Assembly: GCA_029262315.1 (NCBI GenBank)
Contig: JAJCZP010000251.1
Location: 1-47,971, forward strand
Length of the DNA: 47,971 nucleotides
Direction: 5' to 3'
From: Deltaproteobacteria bacterium
Lineage (GTDB): Bacteria > Desulfobacterota > Binatia > UTPRO1
Shown: in pieces, positions 1-7,411 of the stretch
How the letters are laid out: every line of letters begins with the position of its first letter
How positions within the stretch are numbered: the first letter of the stretch is position 1
Notes under the pieces: generated by a model
Database searches by the model: none
Seen by the model: the letters and a program-made list of their open reading frames with translations, nothing else
Told to the model about the DNA's origin: nothing
Program-made: the position numbers and the translations under genes

Positions 1-1
1 G

Positions 2-91
2 ATTCCTGCCACCACCGAGAGCGCGCTCCTGGAGCTGGTGCAGACCGCGAATGCCCCCGAGTTCAAGACGCTCCAGGGCCTGATCAAGTGA
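2..91 (+). CDS. C-terminal end of an unidentified protein (partial)
   Basis: An open frame enters from the left edge and stops with TGA at 89-91. It encodes about 29 residues ending in FKTLQGLIK. The remnant is alanine/leucine-rich and looks helical. It is too short to assign to a family. Its stop lies 6 bases before the end of the convergent acyl-CoA dehydrogenase gene, so the two genes meet tail to tail. Confidence 0.5.
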   Translation: MPATTESALLELVQTANAPEFKTLQGLIK

Positions 92-97
92 AGGGCG

Positions 98-1252
98 TCA
101 GTCGTAGCAGCCGATCAGGCGCGAGATGACGAGACGCTGCACCTCCGAGGTCCCCTCGCCGATCTCGAGCAGGCGCTGATCCCGATAGAACCGGGCCACC
201 GGGTACTCCTCCATGAGGCCGTAGCCTCCGTGGAGCTGCACCGCGGCGTGTGTGACGCGGTGCATGACCTCCGAGGACCAGAGCTTGGCCATCGCGGCTT
301 CCTTCCGGAAGGGGCGTCCCTGGTCGCGGAGCCAGCACGCCTTGTAGAGGAGGTTGCGCACCAACTCGATCTCGGTGGCCATGTCGGCGAGCTTGAAGGC
401 ATTGGCCTGGAACTGCCCGATGGGTGTGCCGAATTGCTGGCGTTCCCGGGCGTAGGAGAGTGCGGCCTCGTACGCGCCCTGCGCGCCGCCGACGCCCATT
501 GCCGCGATCGACAGTCGACCACTGTCGAGCGTCTCCAGCATCAGGTGGAAGCCGCTGCCGCGGTCGCCGAGAATGTTGTCGCGCGACACGCTGACGTCGT
601 CGAAGAAGAGCTCAGCAGTGTTGGAGGCGCGCCACACGAGCTTCCCCTGCATCGTGCGGGTGGTGAAGCCCGGGGTGCCGTGCTCCACGAGGATGCACGA
701 GTATTCCTTCTTGCCGTCGGGCCCGGTGTCGGTCACGCATTGGACAGTCGCCCCCAGGGTCATGGGCGAGCCGCCGTTGGTGATGAAGGTCTTGCCACCG
801 TTTACGATCCAGCGATCGCCATCCAGGCGGGCCGTGGTCTTGGTGCCCCCGGCGTCGGAACCGGCGGACGGCTCGGTGAGCCCGAAGCCCCAGAGGCCTT
901 TCCCGCTGCACAAGTCGGGGAGATAGCGGCGTTTCTGGACCTCGCTGCCGAAGTAGTAGAGCGGGCCGATGCCCAGGGAATTCTCGGCAGCCACCGTGGC
1001 CGCGTGCGAGCCGTCGACGCGCGCGAGCTCTTCCACGGCGATGATGTACGAGAGGTAGTCGAGTCCTTGGCCACCGTACTCCGAGGAGACGGTGATGCCG
1101 AATAAGCCCAGATCACCCATGGCGCGGGTGATCTCGCACGAGAACTCTTCTTTGGCGTTGAGCTCCGCCGCCCGTGGGGCGATCTCGCCTTCGGCGAATT
1201 CGCGCACCGTACGGCGCAAGAGCTCCTGCTCAGAGGTCAGATCGAAATCCAC
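98..1252 (-). CDS. Acyl-CoA dehydrogenase
   Basis: A 384-residue flavoprotein of normal length for the family. Such enzymes make the alpha,beta-double bond in acyl-CoA thioesters in the cytoplasm and pass electrons to ETF. The N-terminal helical domain (about 1-115) is followed by the beta-barrel flavin segment with LTEPSAGSDAGG and FITNGG near residues 125-160. The C-terminal domain has YARERQQFG and the LEIGEGTSEVQR signature, whose glutamate (about 366) sits at the short-chain-type catalytic base position. The start is GTG with no Shine-Dalgarno sequence. A TTGCCC-N17-TATCGT promoter ends 6 bases before it, so the mRNA may be leaderless. Chain length and substrate (fatty, branched or aromatic acyl-CoA) cannot be read from sequence. 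Confidence 0.93.
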   Translation of the reverse strand: MDFDLTSEQELLRRTVREFAEGEIAPRAAELNAKEEFSCEITRAMGDLGLFGITVSSEYGGQGLDYLSYIIAVEELARVDGSHAATVAAENSLGIGPLYYFGSEVQKRRYLPDLCSGKGLWGFGLTEPSAGSDAGGTKTTARLDGDRWIVNGGKTFITNGGSPMTLGATVQCVTDTGPDGKKEYSCILVEHGTPGFTTRTMQGKLVWRASNTAELFFDDVSVSRDNILGDRGSGFHLMLETLDSGRLSIAAMGVGGAQGAYEAALSYARERQQFGTPIGQFQANAFKLADMATEIELVRNLLYKACWLRDQGRPFRKEAAMAKLWSSEVMHRVTHAAVQLHGGYGLMEEYPVARFYRDQRLLEIGEGTSEVQRLVISRLIGCYD

Positions 1253-1258
1253 GGCGGT

Positions 1259-1287
1259 ACGATACGGGAGGTCCCGTGGATGGGCAA
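1259..1287 (-). promoter_or_regulatory. Predicted sigma-70 promoter of the acyl-CoA dehydrogenase gene
   Basis: On the minus strand TTGCCC (1287-1282) is followed by 17 bases and TATCGT (1264-1259), four of six consensus matches in each box with ideal spacing. The GTG start begins 6 bases after the -10 box, where transcription would begin, which predicts a leaderless transcript. This is inference from sequence alone. Confidence 0.45.
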
Positions 1288-1399
1288 GAATCGTCGCCGC
1301 AGGGGTGGCAGTGCCCCGCGGGAGGAGCGGACCCTTCGCCCGCTCAGTGGTGCCCCGTCAGCAGATGGTCAGTGCTTCTGCTCTGGTTTCCTGCCGTAG
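1280..1399 (+). CDS. Possible 39-residue Arg-rich small protein
   Basis: A short frame starts MGKNRRRRGG and ends CSGFLP, with TAG at 1397-1399. A full GGGAGG ribosome-binding sequence lies at 1266-1271, eight bases before the ATG, which is better than at many real genes here. It starts in the gap between acd and the zinc-ribbon gene and overlaps the 3' end of the latter in antisense. The basic N-terminus followed by a low-complexity tail fits no family I recognise. Chance occurrence is quite possible. Confidence 0.2.
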   Translation: MGKNRRRRGGSAPREERTLRPLSGAPSADGQCFCSGFLP

Positions 1400-1551
1400 C
1401 TGACGTCGCCCTTGTCGACACGGAGCGAAAAGCCACACTCCGGGTTGGTGCACACCCACGCCTTGAACATGACCGACGCGCCCTCCTGGCCGTAGTCGGA
1501 CAGTGGGATCAGCAATCCATCGTTGCACTTCTGGCACTTTGGCAACTCCAT
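1369..1551 (-). CDS. Small zinc-ribbon protein
   Basis: A 60-residue protein with CQKC near the N-terminus and a CTNPEC knuckle about 25 residues later: a four-cysteine zinc ribbon on a small beta-sheet scaffold. The C-terminus is basic and hydrophilic and there is no signal peptide, so it is probably cytoplasmic. ATG at 1551 is preferred over GTG at 1557 because AAGGAGG lies seven bases upstream of the ATG. The leader carries a short tandem duplication of CCTTAGGCCATCT. Such ribbons can bind nucleic acid or act as partner subunits. No specific role can be assigned. Confidence 0.75.
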   Translation of the reverse strand: MELPKCQKCNDGLLIPLSDYGQEGASVMFKAWVCTNPECGFSLRVDKGDVSYGRKPEQKH

Positions 1552-1688
1552 CTCCACTCCTCCTTAGGCCATCTCCTTAGGCCATCTCCCTAGTGCCGGG
1601 TGACGAAGCACAATATCGTACGCATCCTCCGGAGATCAAGGCGTGAAGTTTTGCCCCCGTCGGCCCGTCCTGCCGCCGAGATTGCCGG

Positions 1689-2438
1689 TCAGAAGGCCTG
1701 GCATTCCATGGCGTTCATGCAGGCGTCGAAGTTGAAGGTGCAGTCGGCGTTGCATGAGAGGGCCCCCGTGACATCGAGATCGTCGTCGATGGGCTCGCAC
1801 AGGCCATCGCAGGTCTCCTCGTCGAGGTCGGTGCCGTCACACTCTTCGTCGCCGTCGATGACGCCGTCTCCGCAGGTCGTGACCGCGCTCGCGGTGGGCG
1901 CCGGGGTCGCCGTGGTTGTTGGCGCTGTCCCCGTGGGGTCGCTGGTCGCCGTGGGCGTCGGGGTCGGATCTGGCGGGAGCGTGCAGTCGTTCCGGCAATC
2001 GTCGTCATCCACCGTGTTTCCGTCGTCACATTGCTCGCCCTGGTCGACCTGCCCGTTGCCGCAGAAGAGGGCGCCGAGGTTCGGGCGCGAGCCGTCACAT
2101 CGAAACTGCGTGTCGAATGCGATCGGGAAGCAGCGGCGTTGGGCGCTGTCGAGCTTCCGCAGGCATGTCAGCGAGAGATTGCACGGCCGGGGGACCATCA
2201 TTCCGGTAATCGGGTTGTCGCCATCGCAAGGCAGCGTGTCGTCGGTCACCCGTTGCGGCGGGATGTCGAGCTCGCCTTGGCAGAAGCCGTCGGTCTCTCC
2301 GCACTGTTGGCAGAGTTCGCCGTTCGACGAACTCCCACCGCCGCAACTCGCTATCGTCAGCGCGCTGCCAAGCCAGATCGCCCCTAGCACAAAGATCAAC
2401 GTCCGGTACTGTCGCCCACCCACATCTGTGCCTGACAT
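1689..2438 (-). CDS. Cys-rich DUF4215-type lipoprotein
   Basis: A 249-residue exported protein. A hydrophobic segment (about 13-30) ends in a lipobox-like LTIASC, predicting lipidation at the cysteine. The mature part begins with a Gly/Ser-rich tether and a first Cys cluster, then a DUF4215-like module (CGNGQVDQGEQCDDGN). A TPTPT-style proline/threonine linker joins this to a second Cys module (CGDGVIDGDEECDG). Such modules recur in surface proteins of myxobacteria and related lineages, presumably as disulfide-stabilised domains. GGAGGGG five bases before the ATG supports the start. The function is unknown. It may be transcribed after arsS (111-base gap) or on its own. Confidence 0.8.
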   Translation of the reverse strand: MSGTDVGGRQYRTLIFVLGAIWLGSALTIASCGGGSSSNGELCQQCGETDGFCQGELDIPPQRVTDDTLPCDGDNPITGMMVPRPCNLSLTCLRKLDSAQRRCFPIAFDTQFRCDGSRPNLGALFCGNGQVDQGEQCDDGNTVDDDDCRNDCTLPPDPTPTPTATSDPTGTAPTTTATPAPTASAVTTCGDGVIDGDEECDGTDLDEETCDGLCEPIDDDLDVTGALSCNADCTFNFDACMNAMECQAF

Positions 2439-2549
2439 GTTGTCCCCTCCGGGTGGCGCCTGGGCGTCACCATCTTAGAGCGGCCATCAAATCAACTTCC
2501 GTCGATGGCTTCAATCGGGGTATCTGAGGAGGGAGGGTGCGGCGAGTTC

Positions 2550-3551
2550 CTACTGCAGCGCTCCGCCACAGCTCGAGCCGGCGCCGGCCGTGCATCCGAA
2601 GCAATGGGCGGCAGTCGTCACGGGCCGCCCCTCGAGTTCGGTGCAGCTCGCAAGGTCCCAGATCGTTGCGGGGCCGTCGAGCGGCAGATCCAGCATCTGA
2701 TTGAAGTCGCAGTCGTACAGGGTGCCGTCCCAACCGATACTGAGCATGGAGCGGCACATCAGATGCTCGACCGTGCGTGGATTGAAGTGGTTCACCAACA
2801 ATCCCATATAGGATCCCAGCGCTCCCTGGCGGTCGAGCATCTCCGCAAAGCGCTTGATGGGCATGTTGGTGATGACGATGAGGTCGTTGAAGGCGATGCC
2901 GAACTGCTCCTGCAACTCGGTCTTGTAGCGTGCCTCCAACTCGGCTTGTGCGGGCGGCAGGAAGGCGCCGAGCGGATTGTAGACGAGGTCGAGTGACAAG
3001 CCGGATCCGGGGCGTCCGTAGCCGAGATCGTTCAGACGTTGGAGGGCGCGGATGCTCTCCGAGAAGACGCCGCGGCCGCGCTGTCGATCGACGTTGTCGC
3101 TGGTGTAGCAGGGGAGCGAGCAAGTCAGATGGACGCCGTGATCACGGTAGAATTCGGGGAGGTCGCCCATGCCGTCGACGAAGAGCACCGTCAGGTTGCA
3201 CCGCACCAGCACCTGGCGACCCGCGGCGCGGAGCTGGCGGACCAGTGGTCGGAAGCTCGGGTTCAGCTCGGGCGCGCCACCGGTGAGGTCGACGGTGGTG
3301 ACCCCGGGGCTCGCTTCGACCAGCGAGACGACGCGCTCGGCGGTCGCCGCCGTCATGATCTCGGTGCGCGTCGGCCCGGCGTCGACGTGACAGTGGTGGC
3401 AGGCTTGGTTGCAGAGCTTTCCGACGTTGACCTGGAGTACGGTGACCGGCCCGCGGGAGACGGCCGGCTGATCGTGCGTGGTGAGGGTGCTCTGGAAACC
3501 AGACGGCGCCGCGTCTTCGACGCGGCGCCCGATGTCATGCGCAGTGCGCAT
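2550..3551 (-). CDS. arsS: ArsS-like arsenosugar biosynthesis radical SAM protein
   Basis: A 333-residue radical SAM enzyme. In this family ArsS is thought to transfer the 5'-deoxyadenosyl group to dimethylarsenite, the step after ArsM methylation in arsenosugar synthesis. VNVGKLCNQACHHCHVDAGP carries the [4Fe-4S] triad as CX3CX2C (Cys47, 51, 54). A GGAPELNP motif, the typical ArsS second motif, follows near residue 110. The C-terminal DUF3641-like part holds further cysteines (DCDFNQML and CFGCTAGAGSSCGG), plausible ligands for an auxiliary cluster or arsenic. Its ATG overlaps the methyltransferase stop in TGATG, indicating translational coupling. The family assignment is strong; activity on arsenic is inferred. 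Confidence 0.88.
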   Translation of the reverse strand: MRTAHDIGRRVEDAAPSGFQSTLTTHDQPAVSRGPVTVLQVNVGKLCNQACHHCHVDAGPTRTEIMTAATAERVVSLVEASPGVTTVDLTGGAPELNPSFRPLVRQLRAAGRQVLVRCNLTVLFVDGMGDLPEFYRDHGVHLTCSLPCYTSDNVDRQRGRGVFSESIRALQRLNDLGYGRPGSGLSLDLVYNPLGAFLPPAQAELEARYKTELQEQFGIAFNDLIVITNMPIKRFAEMLDRQGALGSYMGLLVNHFNPRTVEHLMCRSMLSIGWDGTLYDCDFNQMLDLPLDGPATIWDLASCTELEGRPVTTAAHCFGCTAGAGSSCGGALQ

Positions 3552-4699
3552 CAGCCGCTAGGGCAACAGGAACCGGCAATGTCAGTCGTGGTGCGGTAGG
3601 AGTCACCTTTGGTCTCTCGCGCGTGGCGTGGACGATCGCCGGTGCACTCGAACGGGGGAGCGTCTTCCAGGGGGACGGACACTCGCGGAGGAATCGGTAG
3701 GATCGCGTTCGCGTACGGCGCACGCGTATAGATCTCGTAGGTCTTGGCACACACCGCCATCGGGACACCGCGCTGCAACGTGTGCCCGTCATCGTCCGTG
3801 ACGGCGCGCCACGGGCCGCGGTAGACTACCGCCTGGTTGCGGTCCCAGCAGGGGCCTTCCTTGCCTTTGAACGCGGCGATGGTGACCGAACGGAATTCGA
3901 TGCCTTCGACGGTACGCCACGGACTCTCGCCGCGATCGAGGATCTCCATTCCGTGGAAGCCCGCGCGCTCGAACGCGTGGAGAAAGGCGTCCTCCTCGAA
4001 TGCTCCGGAAATGCATCCGGACCAGAGTTCGGCATCCTGTTTCAGGTGCGCCGGAATCGGCTCGTCCGCGACGATGTCGGAGATGATCGCGCGGCCGCCT
4101 CGCGCCAACACGCGATAGATTTCGTGCAGGAGTGCTTCCTTCTGCTCGTCCGCGACGAGATTCAGGACGCAATTGGACATCACCACGTCAACCGATTCAT
4201 CGGCGACGAGCGGCTGCGTGCGACGCTGTGTTTGCTGGCGCTGCTCGAGTTCCTGTAGCGCTTCCAGCGATGCGATCGGATGGTCTTTGAGGCGTGCTTC
4301 CACCGCGTCGAGATCGGTGGCCAGATCCTGGATCCGCGCGCGCTGGAAGATCACGTTGTCGTAGCCCAGGCGCGTGGCCACCGTGGACTGATGACGCTGG
4401 GCCAGGGCGAGCATCTCGTCGTTCTGGTCGATGCCGATGACCCGTCCCGCTTTCCCAACGATCTGGGCGGCGATGAAGCAGCTCTTGCCCGACCCCGAGC
4501 CGAGGTCGAGGACGGTCTCCCCCGGGTGCACGTGTCGCGATGGGTCGCCACAGCCATAGTCGACGGCGAGGACTTCTTCGGGAATGATCTCGAGGAGCGA
4601 CGTGTCGTACTCGACCGGGCAGCACAGGGCGCCTTCGGTTTCTCGGGCCGCGGCGCCGTAGCGTGCCTGAACCTGTTGTTCGACCTCGAAACGCTCCAT
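3551..4699 (-). CDS. ArsM-like SAM methyltransferase (arsenosugar-type pathway)
   Basis: A 382-residue cytoplasmic class I methyltransferase. The SAM loop VLDLGSGSGK (about 63-72) is followed by IGIDQNDEML and a VVMSNCVLNLV strand, whose cysteine matches one conserved in arsenite methyltransferases. Unusual thiol pairs frame the protein: ALCCPVEYD near residue 26 and SCCPSG at the C-terminus, suited to binding trivalent arsenic. It is longer than minimal ArsM, with an extra C-terminal domain of about 130 residues. GGAAGGAA lies upstream of the ATG. It sits 16 bases after the anti-sigma gene and directly before arsS, so its product probably feeds ArsS. Methylation of another thiophilic element cannot be excluded. 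Confidence 0.85.
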   Translation of the reverse strand: MERFEVEQQVQARYGAAARETEGALCCPVEYDTSLLEIIPEEVLAVDYGCGDPSRHVHPGETVLDLGSGSGKSCFIAAQIVGKAGRVIGIDQNDEMLALAQRHQSTVATRLGYDNVIFQRARIQDLATDLDAVEARLKDHPIASLEALQELEQRQQTQRRTQPLVADESVDVVMSNCVLNLVADEQKEALLHEIYRVLARGGRAIISDIVADEPIPAHLKQDAELWSGCISGAFEEDAFLHAFERAGFHGMEILDRGESPWRTVEGIEFRSVTIAAFKGKEGPCWDRNQAVVYRGPWRAVTDDDGHTLQRGVPMAVCAKTYEIYTRAPYANAILPIPPRVSVPLEDAPPFECTGDRPRHARETKGDSYRTTTDIAGSCCPSG

Positions 4700-4715
4700 C
4701 GTCGACTTCCTTCCC

Positions 4716-5417
4716 TCAGGCTTCGTTGAACCGCACCGGGCTGTGGCGTTGACGCCAGGCCCGAATGAAAGGTGGACCGAGCGCCGTCGACACTACGGCG
4801 CCAACCGCAATCGGAAGCAGGTGCCACGTCATCCAGTGCCAGCGTGCATCGCCGAGCGGGCACGCGGTGCGCATCGCGGCGGTCGCGACGAGCAAGGCGG
4901 CGGCCCCGGCGAGCGCGGCCCCGAGTCGTGGTCCCACGGGTGCGCCCCGGCGGAGCGCGACGAGGCCCGCGATCCAGGGAATGGATGCGAGCCCGAGCGT
5001 GACTCCAGAACAGGTGAGGCCCATCTGGACGAAGGCGCGTGGATCGGCCAGCGTCTCCGGTGCGAGGCCGAGGGCGAGCAGGACCGAGGATCCGACCAGC
5101 AGGATCGCTGTGACGATGGCGGGTGCGCGGGGTTCTCGTCCCGGGACGCTGGCGCGAAACGTCAGCCAGGCGCACCAGCATGCCGCCGCCACGAGCATCG
5201 CGATCTGTGCTGCGAATAACGGTTCTGACAGGCGAACCCCCGCCGTTGGGAGGTGGTTCCGGGCGGCGAACGTGCCCGCGATCCCGCCCGCGACGGCGGT
5301 CCACACGCCCATGCGGCGCCCGGGTGGCCACAGACGGCGCACGGGGTGCGCGTCGGCAACGAGGCGCTCGACGAGTGCGTCGTGACTGAGCGGGCGATGC
5401 TGATCCGCGGAACTCAC
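4716..5417 (-). CDS. nrsF: NrsF/DUF1109-type membrane anti-sigma factor
   Basis: A 233-residue membrane protein starting at the GTG that overlaps the sigma-factor stop (GTGA at 5414-5417). A short cytoplasmic N-terminus with HDALVERLVADAHPVRRL, the usual sigma-binding segment of DUF1109 proteins, precedes about six hydrophobic segments. The end PLGDARWHWMTWHLLP contains a Cys, and loop cysteines occur. In Caulobacter, NrsF holds SigF until heavy metal or oxidative stress modifies its cysteines. The longer frame upstream to 5912 is the shadow of the sigma gene. The GTGA overlap fixes stoichiometric co-expression with the sigma factor. Confidence 0.82.
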   Translation of the reverse strand: MSSADQHRPLSHDALVERLVADAHPVRRLWPPGRRMGVWTAVAGGIAGTFAARNHLPTAGVRLSEPLFAAQIAMLVAAACWCAWLTFRASVPGREPRAPAIVTAILLVGSSVLLALGLAPETLADPRAFVQMGLTCSGVTLGLASIPWIAGLVALRRGAPVGPRLGAALAGAAALLVATAAMRTACPLGDARWHWMTWHLLPIAVGAVVSTALGPPFIRAWRQRHSPVRFNEA

Positions 5418-5962
5418 GGCTGGATCATGGTCCGAATCGCTACCTGTGCGCGGTGCGCGCGGACTTTGAGTGCCCCAGGGGACGTGCCGGCCTTGGCCGC
5501 GGCCTCCGCTACGGAGAGCCCGTCGAGCTTCAGCAGGACGAGGGCGTCTCGCTGAGTGGCGGGCAGACTCGCAAGCGCGCGCTGGAAGCGCGCGCGGAGG
5601 TCGCGTGCCGGCTGTACCGAGTGTTCCGGGAGGGTCTCCATCAGGATTTCTCGCAGCGCGCGCCGACGATTTCGCCGCCCGAAGTCGGCCGCGACGTTTT
5701 TGGCGATCGCCAGCAACCACGGTTCGAGTGGTCGGGACGGCTCGTAGGTATGCCGGGCCCGGTGTAGCGCGATGAAGGTTTCTTGATACGCATCTTGAGC
5801 ATCCGCTGGATCCGCGAGGCGACGGTTGAGGACGTGGGCGACCAACGGGCCGACATCGTCCAGCAGGGCACGGTAGGCTTCGCCATCGCCTTGCTGGACG
5901 CGCGCCATCCATGCCGCACGTCGTGCGCTCTTTCCGGGATCAGTTTGCCTCCGTGTCCTCAT
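5414..5962 (-). CDS. ECF RNA polymerase sigma factor (SigF-like)
   Basis: A 182-residue ECF sigma factor. Region 2 carries DAQDAYQETFIALHRARHTYEP and PWLLAIAKNVAADFGRRNRRR. Region 4 carries LPATQRDALVLLKLDGLSVAEAAAKAGTSPGALKVRAHRA. With the adjoining NrsF it resembles the SigF-NrsF pair that governs gig/buf operons in response to metals. The ATG at 5962 overlaps the -10 box of a candidate self-recognised promoter (5961-5988). If that promoter is used, translation would have to begin at the in-frame ATG at 5908 (MARVQQGD), which lacks a clear ribosome-binding site. The gene leads the sigma/anti-sigma/methyltransferase/arsS operon and diverges from bufABC. Confidence 0.9.
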   Translation of the reverse strand: MRTRRQTDPGKSARRAAWMARVQQGDGEAYRALLDDVGPLVAHVLNRRLADPADAQDAYQETFIALHRARHTYEPSRPLEPWLLAIAKNVAADFGRRNRRRALREILMETLPEHSVQPARDLRARFQRALASLPATQRDALVLLKLDGLSVAEAAAKAGTSPGALKVRAHRAQVAIRTMIQP

Positions 5963-5988
5963 TACGTTCGGTGAGTCGACCGAGTTAC
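5961..5988 (-). promoter_or_regulatory. Candidate ECF-sigma promoter, GTAACT-N16-CGTAAT
   Basis: On the minus strand GTAACT (5988-5983) is followed by exactly 16 bases and CGTAAT (5966-5961). The GTAAC -35 element with a CG-starting -10 at 16 bases is the form recognised by SigF-type ECF factors, so the operon may be self-activating. The divergent spacer also holds GTAACC on the plus strand (5999-6004) and another GTAACT on the minus strand (6041-6036), both without a convincing -10. Confidence 0.4.
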
Positions 5989-6199
5989 GTGTCGGTCCGT
6001 AACCTTCCTCCGGGGATCGGCTACTGTGAGGTGAAAGTTACACGCCTCTGGCACAGAATGCGACCCAGGATTGGTGGGGTCGAGAGCGATTTCAGTCAGT
6101 TATCAGGCAGTTATGTTGACAAGGACGATTCAAACACGGAACACTCGCGGCGCCTGCCGAGAGCACGGACGGCGCGGCGAAAACCGAAGGAGGGAAAAC

Positions 6200-6475
6200 A
6201 TGAACCACGTTGGGAAGGGAATGGTGATCGCGGGTGCGGCCGCCGCATTGATCCTTAGCGGCTCGGTCGTCGCACGTGCGGCCTCGCACGGGGGCGGCGG
6301 CGTGAAGTGCGTTGGTGGCAACGCCTGTAGTGGCAAGACCGAGTGCGGTACCGCCAAACACGACTGCGCCGGCAAGAACGAGTGCAAAGGTAAGGGCTGG
6401 GTCATGGCCGACAGCGCGGAGGCCTGCGAGAAGCTCGGCGGCGAGGCCGAGGACAAGAAGAAGGACGCGGAGTAG
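6200..6475 (+). CDS. bufA: Bufferin-type copper-binding RiPP precursor
   Basis: A 91-residue exported peptide. A Sec signal (about 1-28, ending ARA-ASH) precedes a Cys-rich core with six cysteines (37, 43, 49, 56, 62, 76) in the pattern VKCxGxNxC...ECxxxxHDC...ECKGKGW, followed by a charged tail. The CKGKGW motif matches the class I associate with BufA2. In such precursors an MNIO enzyme modifies cysteines before export, and the product sequesters copper in the periplasm. GGAGGG at 6189-6194 fixes this start; the longer frame from 6071 lacks one. It leads the bufABC operon. Metal specificity is inferred from the family. Confidence 0.85.
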   Translation: MNHVGKGMVIAGAAAALILSGSVVARAASHGGGGVKCVGGNACSGKTECGTAKHDCAGKNECKGKGWVMADSAEACEKLGGEAEDKKKDAE

Positions 6476-6520
6476 ACGCGAATCGCCGGTATCGGTGGTG
6501 GCGGGCTCTCCGCGCCACCG

Positions 6521-7411
6521 ATGCCCGCCCGCGTCTCGAGTGCGCCCGTCCGGCGACTGGCCCCCATGGCTGAAGGATTTCCGCAGTTGGGATGTGGCGT
6601 CGGGTTGCGTCGTGAGCATTTCGCTCATGTGCTCGACCGGACCGCTCGCGTCGATTGGTTCGAGGTCATCTCGGAGAACTTCATGGTCGCGGGGGGCCGT
6701 CCGCGGCTGGTTCTCGAGCGGGCCCGCGAGTGCGCGCCGGTCGTGCTCCACGGTGTCTCGCTATCGCTAGGCTCAGTCGACCCCCTGAGCCTGGACTATC
6801 TGAAAACCCTCGCGGACCTCTCCCGACGGATCGAGCCCGCGTGGGTGTCCGACCACTTGTGCTGGGGCAGCGTCGGCGGTGCCTACGCACACGACCTGCT
6901 GCCGCTCCCGTATACGGAGGAGGCGCTGGCGCACGTCGCCGATCGGATCGGTCGGGTGCAGGACTTTCTCGGTCGTCGGATGCTCGTCGAGAACGTCTCC
7001 AGCTATCTCACGTTCTCGCATTCCTCGATGGCCGAATGGGAATTCCTCGCCGCGCTGGCCGAGCGGGCAGATTGCGGCATTCTCCTCGACGTCAACAATA
7101 TCTACGTCAGTGCCACGAATCACGGTTTCGATCCGGACACGTATCTCGCGGCGATGCCCGCCGATCGCATCGGGCAGTTCCATCTCGCCGGACACAGCAA
7201 TCGCGGAACGCACCTGCTCGACACGCACGACGCGCCCGTGAGCGCTCCGGTCTGGGCGCTTTACGAGCGGGCGGTCGAGCGTTTTCCCGAGGTGTCGACG
7301 TTGATCGAATGGGACGAGCACTTGCCTTCGTTCGCAGAGTTGTGCGCCGAAGCCGAGAGGGCGCGCGCGATCCAGTGCGGTGCACGAGGCGCCAATGCGC
7401 GATCTGCGTGA
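6521..7411 (+). CDS. bufB: MNIO (DUF692) bufferin-modifying iron oxidase
   Basis: A 296-residue TIM-barrel enzyme; the start may instead be ATG 6566 (MAEGFPQLG), giving 281 residues closer to the family core GVGLRREHF. Neither start has a strong ribosome-binding site. Likely multinuclear iron ligands are visible in order: His77 (LHGVS), Asp111-His112 (SDHLCW), Glu157 (VENVS), Asp190/Asn192 (LLDVNN), His221 and His225 (HLAGHS), Asp234/His236 and Glu263 (LIEWD). MNIOs use a mixed-valent iron centre to oxidise cysteines of the precursor. It lies 45 bases after bufA and overlaps bufC, the canonical order. Confidence 0.9.
   Translation: MPARVSSAPVRRLAPMAEGFPQLGCGVGLRREHFAHVLDRTARVDWFEVISENFMVAGGRPRLVLERARECAPVVLHGVSLSLGSVDPLSLDYLKTLADLSRRIEPAWVSDHLCWGSVGGAYAHDLLPLPYTEEALAHVADRIGRVQDFLGRRMLVENVSSYLTFSHSSMAEWEFLAALAERADCGILLDVNNIYVSATNHGFDPDTYLAAMPADRIGQFHLAGHSNRGTHLLDTHDAPVSAPVWALYERAVERFPEVSTLIEWDEHLPSFAELCAEAERARAIQCGARGANARSA

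Noticed and set aside
230..1105. Plus-strand frame of 291 codons across the acyl-CoA dehydrogenase gene
   Set aside because: It is the antisense shadow of a complete, well-recognised gene and has no family features.
5415..5912. N-terminal extension of the anti-sigma frame
   Set aside because: It runs through the sigma-factor gene in another frame; the GTGA overlap and the NrsF-like start at 5417 explain the protein.
6044..6060. TGGCACAGAATGC as a sigma-54 promoter before bufA
   Set aside because: The GG and GC elements are 8 rather than 10 bases apart and the TTGC part is missing.
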